DNA of 64,000 nt from Streptomyces sp. NBC_01216. GTDB lineage: Bacteria > Actinomycetota > Actinomycetes > Streptomycetales > Streptomycetaceae. Below, one piece after another: positions 7,311-17,523 of the stretch. The notes below the pieces were generated by a model. The model did no database searches. It saw only the letters and a program-made list of their open reading frames with translations, and had not been told where the DNA came from. The stretch's first letter is position 1, and each line of letters starts with the position of its first letter. Both the position numbers and the translations under genes were made by a program. The stretch is from positions 5,394,001-5,458,000 of the forward strand of contig NZ_CP108677.1 in assembly GCF_035994945.1 (NCBI RefSeq), given 5' to 3'.

Positions 7311-8732
7311 TCAGGAGCAGCGACGCCCCGCGTTGATACAGCGCACCATGCGGTTCATCAGTCGCTGGTCGAAGACGTTGATGAAGTCGCCGTGGTCGGT
7401 CACCGGCTTGTGCAGCTGCTCGGGGAAGGAGTCGACGGCGAATCCGGGCCCCGGCGGCACGTTGTACACGATGCGCTGCACCAGCTGCGGGATCGCCCGG
7501 AAGCCCTTGCCACACCGACCGCTTCTCGGATCGGCGAAGGCCACATGGGTGCGGTGGTTGGCGCTGTCGGCGTTCTTCCCGTCCCAGCAGCTCTGGAACC
7601 GGAACGTGCGCACCACCTTGCTGCCCTGCGGGCAGATCGGGTACTTGTCCTTCAGCTGGCGGTTCTCGAATCCGGTACACGACCACGAGGCGTTGGCGTT
7701 CGCGTTGCCGTTGGTGAACGCCTTCGCGTCGCCCGTGATGATCCGCAGGAAGCGCGGCATCGCGGTGACCTTGGACACCGGGTTTCCGACGAAGTTCAGG
7801 GTGACCTGCGCCGGAGTCTGGATCTCGCCGACGTTCTGGTCCTTGCCGCCGCCGTCGGCCTGGGCGTCGTCCTCCGCCTGGCCGTTCTGGAGCCGGAGGA
7901 CGGGCCAGTAGTAGGTCGAACGGTCGCCCTGGTTACGGCAGGTGGTCTGGCCCGCAGCGAGTTCGTCGTCCCCGGCGAAGGCGTCGTTGGCCTGGTTGCC
8001 CACGTAGTCGTGCATGTGGTGAGCGCCGTTGCTCACCCCCGGCGCGACGATGATGTTGTCCGGATTGAACTTGCCGTTGGTGTTCCGACCGCAGTCGGTG
8101 ACGAAGGTGCCGCGGGAGGCGCCGGAACGCGGCCGGGGGAGCCGAGCGTTGGGCCGCACCGAGCGGATGTCGGCGAAGTCGGAGGCCACCGGTCCGTTGC
8201 CGGCCTGCCCCTGGCCCGCCTCGCCGCCCCCGCCGCTCTCCCCGTTCCCGTCCTGCCCGCCGTTCTTCCGCTCGTCGTCCTCGCGCAGTGCGCAGGGCGC
8301 CAGGTCCTTCAGGCCCTGGGGTGCTTCGCCCTCCTGGCCGAGCAGGGCGACGATGCGCTGGATGATGTTCACCCGCTCGTTCTTGAGCGGGGTCAGGATC
8401 TGCTGTTCGGCGAAGTCCGGATCGCGCTCCACCCGCCGCTTGTTGTCGGCGAAGCGCCGGTAGGCGACGGTGATCTGACTGTCCAGCGTGGCCAACTGCC
8501 GGTCCACCGCGCCTCGTACCTGGTCGGGCACCGCGGGCAGCGAATCGGCCACCTCGGGACAGTCGATCGTGGAGAGCGCGGTGGTCCCGCGGTCGGGTTG
8601 TTTGCCGCGCCGGCCCTCGCCGGCCGAGGCGTAGACATTGGCTGCGACGACGCCACCCGCGCCCAGAATCAGGGCGACGGAGGCGGCGACCGCTCTTTTC
8701 ACGCGCGTCGATCGTTTACGTGTGCGTCCCAT
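7311..8732 (-). CDS. Secreted DUF1996 domain-containing protein
   Basis: A 473-residue protein. A basic N-terminus and a hydrophobic stretch (RAVAASVALILGAGGVVAAN) form a signal peptide or anchor. A first module of about 100 residues is framed by cysteines (TIDC to APC) and looks helical (LATLDSQITVAYRRFADNKR, ILTPLKNERVNIIQRI). A Gly/Gln/Asn-rich linker follows. The C-terminal half is a DUF1996 domain, with landmarks HMHDYVGNQAND, TYYWPVL and HRTHVAFADPRSGRCGKGF. DUF1996 proteins are secreted in actinobacteria and fungi; their activity is unknown to me. The first module and linker resemble those of the secreted protein at 12779-13423. Confidence 0.87.
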   Translation of the reverse strand: MGRTRKRSTRVKRAVAASVALILGAGGVVAANVYASAGEGRRGKQPDRGTTALSTIDCPEVADSLPAVPDQVRGAVDRQLATLDSQITVAYRRFADNKRRVERDPDFAEQQILTPLKNERVNIIQRIVALLGQEGEAPQGLKDLAPCALREDDERKNGGQDGNGESGGGGEAGQGQAGNGPVASDFADIRSVRPNARLPRPRSGASRGTFVTDCGRNTNGKFNPDNIIVAPGVSNGAHHMHDYVGNQANDAFAGDDELAAGQTTCRNQGDRSTYYWPVLRLQNGQAEDDAQADGGGKDQNVGEIQTPAQVTLNFVGNPVSKVTAMPRFLRIITGDAKAFTNGNANANASWSCTGFENRQLKDKYPICPQGSKVVRTFRFQSCWDGKNADSANHRTHVAFADPRSGRCGKGFRAIPQLVQRIVYNVPPGPGFAVDSFPEQLHKPVTDHGDFINVFDQRLMNRMVRCINAGRRCS

Positions 8733-8821
8733 GGGGCTCTATACGGACGGGAGGCGTCCTCTGTTCACTCCGGCATCGGCGGGATACCCGCGCCCCGTCG
8801 TCCGACGCGGTCGAGGAGGCG

Positions 8822-9808
8822 TCAGACGGACAGCAACGCGGCTTCCTGAGCGGGGGAGAGACCCAGCGACGGCCGGTCCGGGCGCTGGGGCGGCGTCCCC
8901 CCGACCGACTCCATCCAGGACCAGGTGTCCGCGACCGTCTCCGCCACCGGCCGGCACCGCAGACCCGTCGCCAGCGCCCTGGAGACGTCCGCCGTGTGCA
9001 GGGCGTCGTACATCTCGCCCGGCGGGATCCAGACCGGAAGGTCGGACCACGGCAGCACCCCCGCCGCGAGGATCCGCTCCGGATCGGTCCAACGCAGCTC
9101 CGCTCTCCCGCCCGTCACCCGCGCGCAGGCGTCGAGCAGTTCACCCGTCGTGGTGTGCCCGGGCGGGGAGACCAGGTTGTACGGCCCGCCGAGCCCGGCC
9201 CCGGCGGCGTCCAGCATCCAGTCGGCCAGGTCACGCACGTCGATGTACTGGAGCGGCAGCGTGCGGGGCCCCGGCGCGACGACCGGACCGCCCCGGGCGA
9301 TCCGGCCCAGCCACCAGGGCAGCCGCCCGACGTTCTCGTACGGGCCGACGATCAGGCCCGCCCGGACCAGCAGGGTCCGGTCCTTGCCGAACTCCGCGCC
9401 GGCCGCCAGCTCACCGCCCCGCTTGGCCTCCGCGTACGGCACCTCGCCGGCGTCCGGCGAGCCCACGGTCAGCGGGCCGTCCTCGCCCAGCCCGGCCGCG
9501 GGCGGCCAGGCGTACACCGAACGGCTCGACACGTAGGCGTAGTGCCCGGCCCGGTCCGCCAGCAGCCGGGCCGCGTCCCGCACCGCCCAGGGCGCCCCGG
9601 ACCAGGTGTCGACGACGGCGTCCCAAGTGCCGTCGCGGAGGGCGGCGAGCCCGTCCGGGGCCGTGCGGTCGCCGAGCAGCGAACGGACCCCGGCCGGCGG
9701 CCGATGCCGGCCGCGGTGGAAGACCGTCACCTCCCAGCCGCGGGCAAGTGCCGCCTCGGCCGTCGCCCTGCCCACGAACTCCGTACCACCCAGCATCAGA
9801 AGCCTCAT
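8822..9808 (-). CDS. NAD-dependent epimerase/dehydratase family protein
   Basis: A 328-residue extended short-chain dehydrogenase/reductase. The nucleotide-binding loop is at the very start (MRLLMLGGTEFVGRATAEAA), the pattern GGTxFVG. Later landmarks are YVSSRSVYAW, VPYAEAKRGGE (Tyr and Lys of the active site, YxxxK) and the substrate-side segment YNLVSPPGHTTTGELLDA. The substrate is probably a nucleotide sugar or a related sugar, but this cannot be told from sequence alone. I chose the ATG at 9808, which places the dinucleotide-binding loop at the normal distance from the start; longer frames upstream run into the glnII terminator region. Confidence 0.85.
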   Translation of the reverse strand: MRLLMLGGTEFVGRATAEAALARGWEVTVFHRGRHRPPAGVRSLLGDRTAPDGLAALRDGTWDAVVDTWSGAPWAVRDAARLLADRAGHYAYVSSRSVYAWPPAAGLGEDGPLTVGSPDAGEVPYAEAKRGGELAAGAEFGKDRTLLVRAGLIVGPYENVGRLPWWLGRIARGGPVVAPGPRTLPLQYIDVRDLADWMLDAAGAGLGGPYNLVSPPGHTTTGELLDACARVTGGRAELRWTDPERILAAGVLPWSDLPVWIPPGEMYDALHTADVSRALATGLRCRPVAETVADTWSWMESVGGTPPQRPDRPSLGLSPAQEAALLSV

Positions 9809-9900
9809 GGGTACCACGGTGCCTGCCGGGGGAGCCGACGTCGTCCGGTTCCGCTCCCGGGGGAATCCGCGTACCGGCCCGCCGGCGCGCCCGCTCATGG

Positions 9901-9939
9901 CGGAGGGGCGCCCACCGGTCCGCGGCGGGCGCCCCTCCG
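9901..9939 (-). terminator. glnII terminator hairpin
   Basis: A 13-bp perfect stem (9901-9913 with 9927-9939, CGGAGGGGCGCCC type) 15 bases beyond the glnII stop codon, with a 13-base loop. Confidence 0.65.
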
Positions 9940-9954
9940 AGTACGTGCGGCCGG

Positions 9955-10986
9955 TCAGACCTGGCCGGCCTTCTCCAGCGCCTCGCAGCAGGTGTCCACC
10001 AGAAGGCGGGTCACCACGTACGGGTCGACGTTCGCGTTCGGGCGGCGGTCCTCGATGTAGCCCTTGCGGTCCTGCTCGACCTGCCACGGGATACGGACCG
10101 ACGCACCGCGGTCCGAGACGCCGTAGGAGTACTCGTCCCACGGAGCCGTCTCGTGCAGACCGGTCAGACGGTCGTCGATGCCCGCGCCGTAGTTCTTCAC
10201 GTGGTCGAGCGGCTTGGAGCCCTGGCCCAGGGACTCACACGCGGTGATGATCGCGTCGTAGCCCTCGCGCATCGCCTTCGTGGAGAAGTTGGTGTGCGCG
10301 CCCGCGCCGTTCCAGTCGCCCTTCACCGGCTTCGGGTCCAGCGTCGCCGAGACCTTGAAGTCCTCGGCCGTGCGGTACAGCAGCCAGCGCGCGATCCACA
10401 GCTGGTCGGCGACGTCGAGCGGCGCCAGCGGGCCCACCTGGAACTCCCACTGACCCGGCATCACCTCGGCGTTGATGCCGGAGATGCCCAGGCCCGCGAC
10501 CAGGCAGTTCTCCAGGTGCGCCTCGACGACGTCACGGCCGAAGATCTCGTCCGCGCCGACACCGCAGTAGTAGCCGCCCTGCGGGGCGGGGAAGCCGCCG
10601 ACCGGGAAGCCGAGCGGACGCTCGCCGTCGAAGAAGGTGTACTCCTGCTCGATGCCGAAGATGGGCTCCTGCGAGGCGTACGTCGCGTAGACCTCGGCCA
10701 GCGCGGCACGGGTGTTCGACTCGTGCGGCGTCATGTCCGTGTTCAGGACCTCGCACATCACCAGGATGTCGTCGCCGCCGCGGATCGGGTCCGGGCAGAC
10801 GAAGACCGGCTTGAGGACGCGGTCCGAGGCGTGGCCCTTGGCCTGGTTCGTGCTGGAACCGTCGAAGCCCCAGATCGGCAGCTCCTCCAGCGTGGCGCCC
10901 GTGCCGGCCAGAATCTTCGTCTTCGAGCGAAGCTTCGCGGTCGGTGCGGTGCCGTCGATCCAGATGTACTCAGCCTTGAAGGTCAC
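9955..10986 (-). CDS. glnII: Glutamine synthetase, type II (eukaryote-like)
   Basis: A 343-residue GSII enzyme that makes glutamine from glutamate, ammonia and ATP in the cytosol. Landmarks are WGFDGSSTNQAKGHASD, FGIEQEYTFFDG, NAEVMPGQWEFQVGP, the ATP-side loop GDWNGAGAHTNFSTKAMREG, and VDPYVVTRLLVDTCC at the end. The length matches the GSII family. The start is taken as GTG at 10986 (MTFKAEYIWIDG) with AAAGGA 8 bases upstream; an ATG at 10995 would add three residues but leaves no room for a ribosome site. GSII coexists with GSI (glnA, 16015-17424), the normal Streptomyces arrangement. The enzyme is heat-labile in characterised relatives and, like glnA, is expected to be under GlnR control. 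Confidence 0.97.
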   Translation of the reverse strand: MTFKAEYIWIDGTAPTAKLRSKTKILAGTGATLEELPIWGFDGSSTNQAKGHASDRVLKPVFVCPDPIRGGDDILVMCEVLNTDMTPHESNTRAALAEVYATYASQEPIFGIEQEYTFFDGERPLGFPVGGFPAPQGGYYCGVGADEIFGRDVVEAHLENCLVAGLGISGINAEVMPGQWEFQVGPLAPLDVADQLWIARWLLYRTAEDFKVSATLDPKPVKGDWNGAGAHTNFSTKAMREGYDAIITACESLGQGSKPLDHVKNYGAGIDDRLTGLHETAPWDEYSYGVSDRGASVRIPWQVEQDRKGYIEDRRPNANVDPYVVTRLLVDTCCEALEKAGQV

Positions 10987-11481
10987 GGGCCTCATCCTTT
11001 GGGCGTGCTGCTGCGGGTGCCCGCGGCGGCTCGCTACGCTGCGAGAGCTGCGGTGTGTCTCTGCGCGCAGCTTCGCAACAGGGGATTTCCCGTCCGTTGC
11101 CCGTGTGTGAACCCCTTGTTACTCAGGTTTCCTGCTTTTCTCGCAGGCGCCGTGCGGTCACGTGCGCGCTCAGCAGCGAGCCGGGAACGGCCCCCTCGAC
11201 CGGACCTCCCCGGCCGTCGGAACGCGCGGCGTGAGCCGCCGTACGTCGCAACCGGAGGCGTCGTATACGGGGTTCACGTGGACGACGCCCATCTCCCGCC
11301 GCGGATCGATCCGGGCGCGCCGGACACGGAGCACCTCGCCGGCGAGTCCGGGCGGCAAGTTCCGGAAGTCGCGCCGGAGTCCCGTGTCCGGCCGGGAGAA
11401 CGTACCACCGGGTCCGGGGGCGGTTCCGAAGGATTTCCGGCCGGACGACCCGCCGTCGGAGCCGACCGGCAGACTGGGGCC
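10987..11481. other. Divergent intergenic region, glnII and oxidoreductase promoters
   Basis: 495 bases without a convincing gene. The half nearest glnII is less GC-rich and contains candidate GlnR half-sites (11107-11122). The half nearest the + strand gene has open frames in several phases, but none has recognisable protein content. Confidence 0.6.
11107..11122 (-). promoter_or_regulatory. Candidate GlnR half-sites upstream of glnII
   Basis: Read on the minus strand, GTAAC (11118-11122) is followed after 6 bases by TTCAC (11107-11111). A GAAAC lies 4 bases before it. The GlnR consensus is gTnAC-n6-GaAAC repeated. The match is partial and weaker than that at glnA, but the position, about 120 bases before the glnII start, is right. 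Confidence 0.4.
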
Positions 11482-12438
11482 ATGACGAAACTTCCGGTCA
11501 CCACGCCGCGCATCGGGCTCCTCGGTACCGGCCCCTGGGCCGAGCGCACCCACGCCCCGGTTCTCGCCGCTCACCCGGGGGTCGAGTTCAGCGGTGTCTG
11601 GGGCAGACGGCCCGAGGCGGCGGCCGAGCTCGCCGCCGCCCGTGGCACGCGGGCGTACGACGACGTAGACGCGCTCTTCGCGGCCAGCGACGCCGTGGCC
11701 CTCGCGCTGCCCCCGGACGTGCAGGCGCCGCTCGCGGTGCGGGCCGCCGAGGCGGGCTGCCACGTCCTCATGGACAAACCCGTGGCGACGACGGTCCCGG
11801 GAGCGCGTGACGTGGCGCGGGCGGTGGAGCGGGCCGGCGTCGCGTCGGTGGTCTTCTGCACGCTCCGGTTCGCCGAGCCGACGGCCCGGTGGATCGACGA
11901 CCAGGCGGCGGCGGGCGGCTGGTTCCTCGGGGAGGCGCACTGGCTCGGAGCCCTGTTCGCGCCCGGCGCGACGAGCGCGTACGCGGCCTCCCCGTGGCGC
12001 CGGGAGAAGGGCGGGCTGTGGGACGTCGGCCCGCACGTCCTCTCGGTGTACCTGCCCGTCCTCGGCGACGTCACGGAGATCACCTCCGTACCCGGCCCGG
12101 CGGACACCAGCCACCTGGTCCTGCGGCACGCCTCGGGCGCGAGCAGCACGGCGACCCTGACCCTGAGCGCCCCGCCGGAGGCCGCCGAGGCCGCGCTCAC
12201 GCTGTACGGCACGCGGGGGAAGACGACGATGCCGGCGTGGGAGGGCGCACTCGGTGCCTTCGAAGCGGCGGTCGACGCACTGCTGGAAGCCGCCCGGACG
12301 GGAGTGCCGCACGCCTGCGACGCCCGCTTCGGGCTGCGGCTCACGGAGATCCTCGCCGAGGCCGAGGCCGAGACCGGGAGAGGCCGTGGGGGAGCGGCGG
12401 GGGGAGGGCCGGTGCCGGAGCCCGGGGCACGGCCGTAG
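11482..12438 (+). CDS. Gfo/Idh/MocA family oxidoreductase
   Basis: A 318-residue NAD(P)-dependent dehydrogenase. The Rossmann loop is near the start (RIGLLGTGPWAERTHAPVLA). The family's central motif is CHVLMDKPVATT, where the EKP-like lysine contacts the cofactor. The second domain carries the helix WDVGPHVLSVYLPVLGDVT with a GGLWDVGPH motif, typical of this fold. Family members oxidise sugars, inositols or related cyclic polyols; the substrate here is unknown. The ATG at 11482 follows a GGGG-rich spacer. The tail after residue 295 is Gly/Arg-rich and probably disordered. The gene is divergent from glnII, but no shared function is implied. Confidence 0.9.
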   Translation: MTKLPVTTPRIGLLGTGPWAERTHAPVLAAHPGVEFSGVWGRRPEAAAELAAARGTRAYDDVDALFAASDAVALALPPDVQAPLAVRAAEAGCHVLMDKPVATTVPGARDVARAVERAGVASVVFCTLRFAEPTARWIDDQAAAGGWFLGEAHWLGALFAPGATSAYAASPWRREKGGLWDVGPHVLSVYLPVLGDVTEITSVPGPADTSHLVLRHASGASSTATLTLSAPPEAAEAALTLYGTRGKTTMPAWEGALGAFEAAVDALLEAARTGVPHACDARFGLRLTEILAEAEAETGRGRGGAAGGGPVPEPGARP

Positions 12439-12778
12439 CCGGGACTCGCCGCCGCGGCGGCCGTCGACGGCGGGGACCGGAGGCGCCGGGACCCGTCCCA
12501 CGGGGCACACCGGAGCCTCCGCCCCTTCCTCCTTTCCCCTGCGTCCGGGTCCGGTCCGCGGCCGGTCCCACCGGTCTCGCGGCGTCCTGCCGAACCCCTC
12601 CTGCCGGCCGGACGAGGACCCCTTCGGCCCTGCGGACGCGGGTACTCCCGCGCCGCCCGGCCCGGCACCTGGCTGTCGTCACGGCGACCGGTGACGCCCC
12701 GCCCAGGGACGCCGTTCCGCCGTGCCAGGTGCCGCACCGGGCGACGCGGACACGCACCGCGCCGATCCGGGGCCGCTC
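12439..12778. other. Convergent intergenic region without a clear gene
   Basis: 340 bases between two convergent genes. Apart from the imperfect hairpin at 12479-12520 I see nothing convincing; the open frames here are shadows of GC-rich sequence. Confidence 0.55.
12479..12520. terminator. Possible bidirectional terminator
   Basis: Imperfect stem: 12479-12489 (GGAGGC-G-CCGG) pairs with 12510-12520 (CCGG-A-GCCTCC) with one mismatch. It lies 40 bases after the oxidoreductase stop. Confidence 0.4.
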
Positions 12779-13423
12779 TCAGCCGACCCGTTCGATCCGG
12801 GCCCGCCGGATCAGGAACTTGCCGGGCTCACGGACCTGTTCGAATGCCTCGTCGTTGAGCAGGACGCAACTCCCTGAGACGGAGGTGACCTCCACCGTCG
12901 TCGCCTGGGAGTTGTCCAGGTTTGTCACCTTCAGCCGGGTGCCGAGCGGGAACCGGTCGCTGGACGCGGCCGGCGCGCCGCCTTCGCCGGACAGCGTCAC
13001 CGTGGAACCGGCACACACCACGTCACCGCCCTGACCGCCACCGCTTTCCTGACCGCCGTCGCCCTGGCCGTCAGCCTCGGCTCCGGGGGGCGGTGCCGGG
13101 TCCGCGGCGGCCGGAGGGGCCGCGCCCACCGTCGTCTCCCGGGCCCCCGAACCCTCCGCACACCCCGAAGCCGCCTGTTTCCGCCGGATCTCCGCGAGCA
13201 CCTCCTCGCGGTTGGCGATCCGCGCTTCCGAGAGCGCGTCCGGGGTGGCGCGCTGCTCCGCGATGAACCGCTCGTTTCCGGCGAACGCCGATGCCAGGCC
13301 GTCACAGGCGACCGACGCCTGGCTCGTCCCGGTCATCACCACGGCCGTGCCCCCGACGAGTACGGCCGCGCCCGCCAGCAGCGCGAACTTCCTGTTCCGA
13401 CTGAGCGTCTTCCTACGTGACAC
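12779..13423 (-). CDS. Secreted protein with Cys-framed helical module and RlpA/expansin-like barrel
   Basis: A 214-residue exported protein. I chose the GTG at 13423 (VSRRKTLSRNRKFALL) because GGAG stands 6 bases before it. The basic N-terminus and LLAGAAVLVGGTAVVM form a signal peptide. The first mature module runs from VACDGLASAFAG to KQAASGC and is predicted to be two helices held by a disulfide. A Pro/Ala and Gly/Gln-rich linker follows. The C-terminal 80 residues have the pattern of a double-psi beta barrel (DRFPLGTRLKVTNLDNSQAT, SVSGSCVLLNDEAFEQV), as in RlpA-like and expansin-like proteins. The catalytic aspartate region of lytic RlpA proteins is not obvious, so a binding role at the cell wall is more likely than hydrolysis (inference). 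Confidence 0.78.
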   Translation of the reverse strand: MSRRKTLSRNRKFALLAGAAVLVGGTAVVMTGTSQASVACDGLASAFAGNERFIAEQRATPDALSEARIANREEVLAEIRRKQAASGCAEGSGARETTVGAAPPAAADPAPPPGAEADGQGDGGQESGGGQGGDVVCAGSTVTLSGEGGAPAASSDRFPLGTRLKVTNLDNSQATTVEVTSVSGSCVLLNDEAFEQVREPGKFLIRRARIERVG

Positions 13424-13497
13424 GTGAGGCTCCGTTCGTCTCCTGTCGGTCCCTGTGGCCTCAGGTACGAGGAGCGCGCCCGTTCCGCTCAATTCCC

Positions 13498-15027
13498 TCA
13501 GGAATCAGTGGTGTTCATCGTCTCCGTGAGCGCCGCGCACAGCGCGTCGAGGGCCGGTCCGTACAACCGCTCCGGCGGCGTCGCGTAGCCGACCACCAGG
13601 CCGTCCCGCCGGGGGAGCGAGACCGCGTCCGGATGCCGGTACCCGTCCAGGCCCTCGACCGCGACCCCGTGCCGCGCCGCCGCGGCGACCGTCGCGCGCT
13701 CCGTCCCCGCGGGCAGCTCCACCACCGCGTGCAGCCCGGCCGCGATCCCGGTGACCCGCACTCGCGGAACGCGCGCGGCGAGCACCGCCACCAGCCGGTC
13801 CCGCCGCTCGCGGTGATGCCGGCGCATCCGGCGCACCTGCCGGTCGTACCCGCCCGACGCGACGAAGTCGGCGAGGGTGAGCTGCTCGGTCGCGGAGGAG
13901 TACGGTTCGCGCTCGCCCTTGGCCGCCACGACCTCGGACACCAGCCCCGCGGGCAGCACCAGCCAGCCGAGCCGCAGGGCGGGCGACAGGCTCTTGCTGA
14001 CCGAGCCGATGAAGGCCGTGCGGTCCGGATCGAGATCCTGGAGCGCGCCGACGGGGCGACGGTCGTAACGGAACTCCCCGTCGTAGTCGTCCTCCAGGAC
14101 CAGTCCACCGGTCGACCGGGCCCACCCCACGACCGCCGCGCGCCGCTCGGCGTGCAGGGGCCCACCGGTCGGGAACTGATGGGCCGGCGTCAGGAGCACC
14201 GCACCGGCGTCGCGGGGGAGCCGCCCGACCCGGGCGCCGTCCTCGTCGACCTCGACCGGCACCGTGCGGACACCCGCGTCGGCGAGCAGCGCCCGGTGGA
14301 ACGGCAGACCGTACGCCTCGACCGCCCAGGTCGCCTCGCCACCGCCCACGACCCGGGCCAGCAGCCGCAGCGCGTGCGCCGCGCCGGCACAGATCACGAT
14401 CCGCTCCGGCTCCGTCCGGACGCCGCGGACCCGCCCCAGATATCCGGCGAGTGCCCGCCGCAACTCGACCCGGCCCCGCGGGTCGCCGATGCCGAATGCC
14501 TCGTCCGGGGCCGCCGTCCACGCCCGCCGGGCCGAGGCCAGCCAGGCGGTACGGGGGAAGTGTGCGGGGTCCGGCCTGCCCTGCACCAGGTCGTAGGCGA
14601 GGGCGGCCGTCGCGCCCCGGCCCCCCGCCTCCTCCGCCGTCGGTTCCGTCTCCGCCGACACCGACGCCGCCGCCCGCGTGGACACCCGGGTGCCCGAGCC
14701 CTGCCGGGACGTCAGCCACCCCTCGGCGACGAGCTCCGCGTAGGCGTCGGCCACCGTGTTCCGGGCCAGCCCCAGGTCGGCGGCGAGCGACCGGTAGGGC
14801 GGCAGCCGCACCCCGGGCGCCAGACGTCCGCCGCGCACCGCCTCCCGCAGCGCACGGGTCAGCACGGCCCGGCGACTGCCCGTACCGGCCAGTTCCAGAT
14901 GCAGATCGGCCCCGAGGACCTCGGCGGCCCCGATCCACGCACGCGGCACGGGTGTTTCGCCCCTCGACGGCCCGTCCCGCACCGGTCCCTCGGACACGTC
15001 CACCTCCGGTCTCGTTCCCCGGACCAT
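13498..15027 (-). CDS. MocR/PdxR-type transcriptional regulator (GntR HTH fused to aminotransferase-like domain)
   Basis: A 509-residue regulator. Residues about 50-120 form a GntR winged helix-turn-helix (VLTRALREAVRGGRLAPGVR, YRSLAADLGLARNTVADAYA). The remaining 370 residues are a fold-type I aminotransferase domain, with the pyridoxal phosphate lysine in FIGSVSKSLSPALRLGWLV and the substrate-side segment VLLTPAHQFPTGG. Such MocR proteins sense pyridoxal phosphate or amino compounds and usually activate a divergent operon. Here the neighbour upstream is the ArsC-like gene on the same strand, so the target is not obvious and no pdxST genes are in view. An Ala/Glu-rich linker of about 25 residues separates the two domains. 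Confidence 0.92.
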   Translation of the reverse strand: MVRGTRPEVDVSEGPVRDGPSRGETPVPRAWIGAAEVLGADLHLELAGTGSRRAVLTRALREAVRGGRLAPGVRLPPYRSLAADLGLARNTVADAYAELVAEGWLTSRQGSGTRVSTRAAASVSAETEPTAEEAGGRGATAALAYDLVQGRPDPAHFPRTAWLASARRAWTAAPDEAFGIGDPRGRVELRRALAGYLGRVRGVRTEPERIVICAGAAHALRLLARVVGGGEATWAVEAYGLPFHRALLADAGVRTVPVEVDEDGARVGRLPRDAGAVLLTPAHQFPTGGPLHAERRAAVVGWARSTGGLVLEDDYDGEFRYDRRPVGALQDLDPDRTAFIGSVSKSLSPALRLGWLVLPAGLVSEVVAAKGEREPYSSATEQLTLADFVASGGYDRQVRRMRRHHRERRDRLVAVLAARVPRVRVTGIAAGLHAVVELPAGTERATVAAAARHGVAVEGLDGYRHPDAVSLPRRDGLVVGYATPPERLYGPALDALCAALTETMNTTDS

Positions 15028-15141
15028 CCGGACCGGCAGGATTATCGCCGAACGGGCCGACAGCCGTCCCCGGGAGCCACACCACGGCCGAACCGAACGC
15101 CGCGTTCCGCGCCCGCCGAGGCCGGTGGCCCCCCTCGGACC

Positions 15142-15501
15142 TCAGCGCGTGAGGACGTCCCGCACGGCCTCCTCGGTACGCCCCACCACGGCCGTGCCGT
15201 CCTCGGCGGTGATGATCGGCCGTTGGATCAGCCGCGGATGTGCCGCCAGCGCCTCCACCCACCGGTCCCGGCTCGCCTCGTCCCGCGGCCAGTCCCGCAG
15301 GCCCAGTTCCTCGGCGGCTCTCTCCCCGGTGCGGGTGATGTCCCAGGGTTCGAGCCCGAGGCGCTTCAGCACGGCCCGGATCTCGTCCGGGGCCGGAACA
15401 TCCTCCAGATAGCGGCGCACGGTGTAGGCGGCGCCCTCCGCGTCGAGCAGAGCGAGGGCGCCACGGCACTTGGAACAGGCGGGATTGATCCAGATCTCCA
15501 T
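15142..15501 (-). CDS. ArsC family reductase-like protein
   Basis: A 119-residue thioredoxin-fold protein starting MEIWINPACSKCRGALALLD. It holds CxxC (CSKC) where glutaredoxin-dependent arsenate reductases carry their catalytic cysteine. Further family landmarks are VRRYLEDVPAPDEIRAVLKR and LIQRPIITAEDGTAVVGR, with the arginine of the RPI motif that binds the oxyanion in ArsC/Spx proteins. Arsenate reduction is possible, but no other ars gene is nearby, and many Streptomyces members of this family are of unknown role. It is probably a soluble redox protein. Confidence 0.82.
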   Translation of the reverse strand: MEIWINPACSKCRGALALLDAEGAAYTVRRYLEDVPAPDEIRAVLKRLGLEPWDITRTGERAAEELGLRDWPRDEASRDRWVEALAAHPRLIQRPIITAEDGTAVVGRTEEAVRDVLTR

Positions 15502-15636
15502 ATCGCCAAGGTACTGCCAGAAGGCACCCGAACACCCTCTGGCCAGGGATGATTGTCAGTGGGCGCGGGTAAAATCAGGAGTGAAGGCGAGGGTCCCGGG
15601 GAGGGCCCGCGCCTACCGTCCGTCAGGAGGTCGCCC

Positions 15637-15912
15637 ATGGCCGTCGCCATGATCCGGACACCGTCCCTCGAACCCTGGACGCCTCTCAGGAAGCAGCCGC
15701 TCCCCGCGGGGCGCCCCCGCGAGTGGTACGTCACCCACAACCGTCGTCTGAAGGCCATGCGCCTCGCGATCGCGCTGCTCGACGCGGGAGTCCACGAACC
15801 GGCGAGGGCCGGGAACGCCAAGATACGCGTCACCGCCGAGCTCCTCGGCATCCGTCCGCCGTCCGACACCACCTGCGCGATGGTGCGTGCCCTGATCCGC
15901 TACGGCCGCTGA
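15637..15912 (+). CDS. Small conserved-looking protein, unknown function
   Basis: A 91-residue basic protein. The start at 15637 has a perfect AGGAGG ribosome site 6 bases before it (15625-15630), which decides it over a longer upstream frame. The sequence contains PREWYVTHNRRLKAMRLAIA, then LLDAGVHEPARAG, KIRVTAELLGI and CAMVRALIRYGR. The pattern of helices and basic residues looks like a small folded protein, perhaps nucleic acid-binding, but no family is recognised. It lies convergent with glnA and shares the terminator at 15939-15973. Confidence 0.72.
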   Translation: MAVAMIRTPSLEPWTPLRKQPLPAGRPREWYVTHNRRLKAMRLAIALLDAGVHEPARAGNAKIRVTAELLGIRPPSDTTCAMVRALIRYGR

Positions 15913-15938
15913 TCCCGGCCGCACCGGTACACGACGAA

Positions 15939-15973
15939 GGCCGCCGTCCCCGGGATTCCCGGGGACGGCGGCC
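15939..15973. terminator. Bidirectional terminator between the small protein gene and glnA
   Basis: A 16-bp perfect stem (15939-15954 with 15958-15973, GGCCGCCGTCCCCGGG type) and a 3-base loop, 27 bases after the + strand stop and 42 bases beyond the glnA stop. Confidence 0.75.
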
Positions 15974-16014
15974 CTTACCGTCGTCGGCGAGGCGGCCCGT
16001 CGGCCGCCCTCCTC

Positions 16015-17424
<1,410 letters not shown>

Positions 17425-17523
17425 CCAACTCCTCCTACTCCCGGCCCGGGGAGGGGCGGGGTTGCAGCTTCCTTGTGCGGCCAGTGCGGTGGCACACGCT
17501 GGACCCGACCTTAGGCAGACGGG

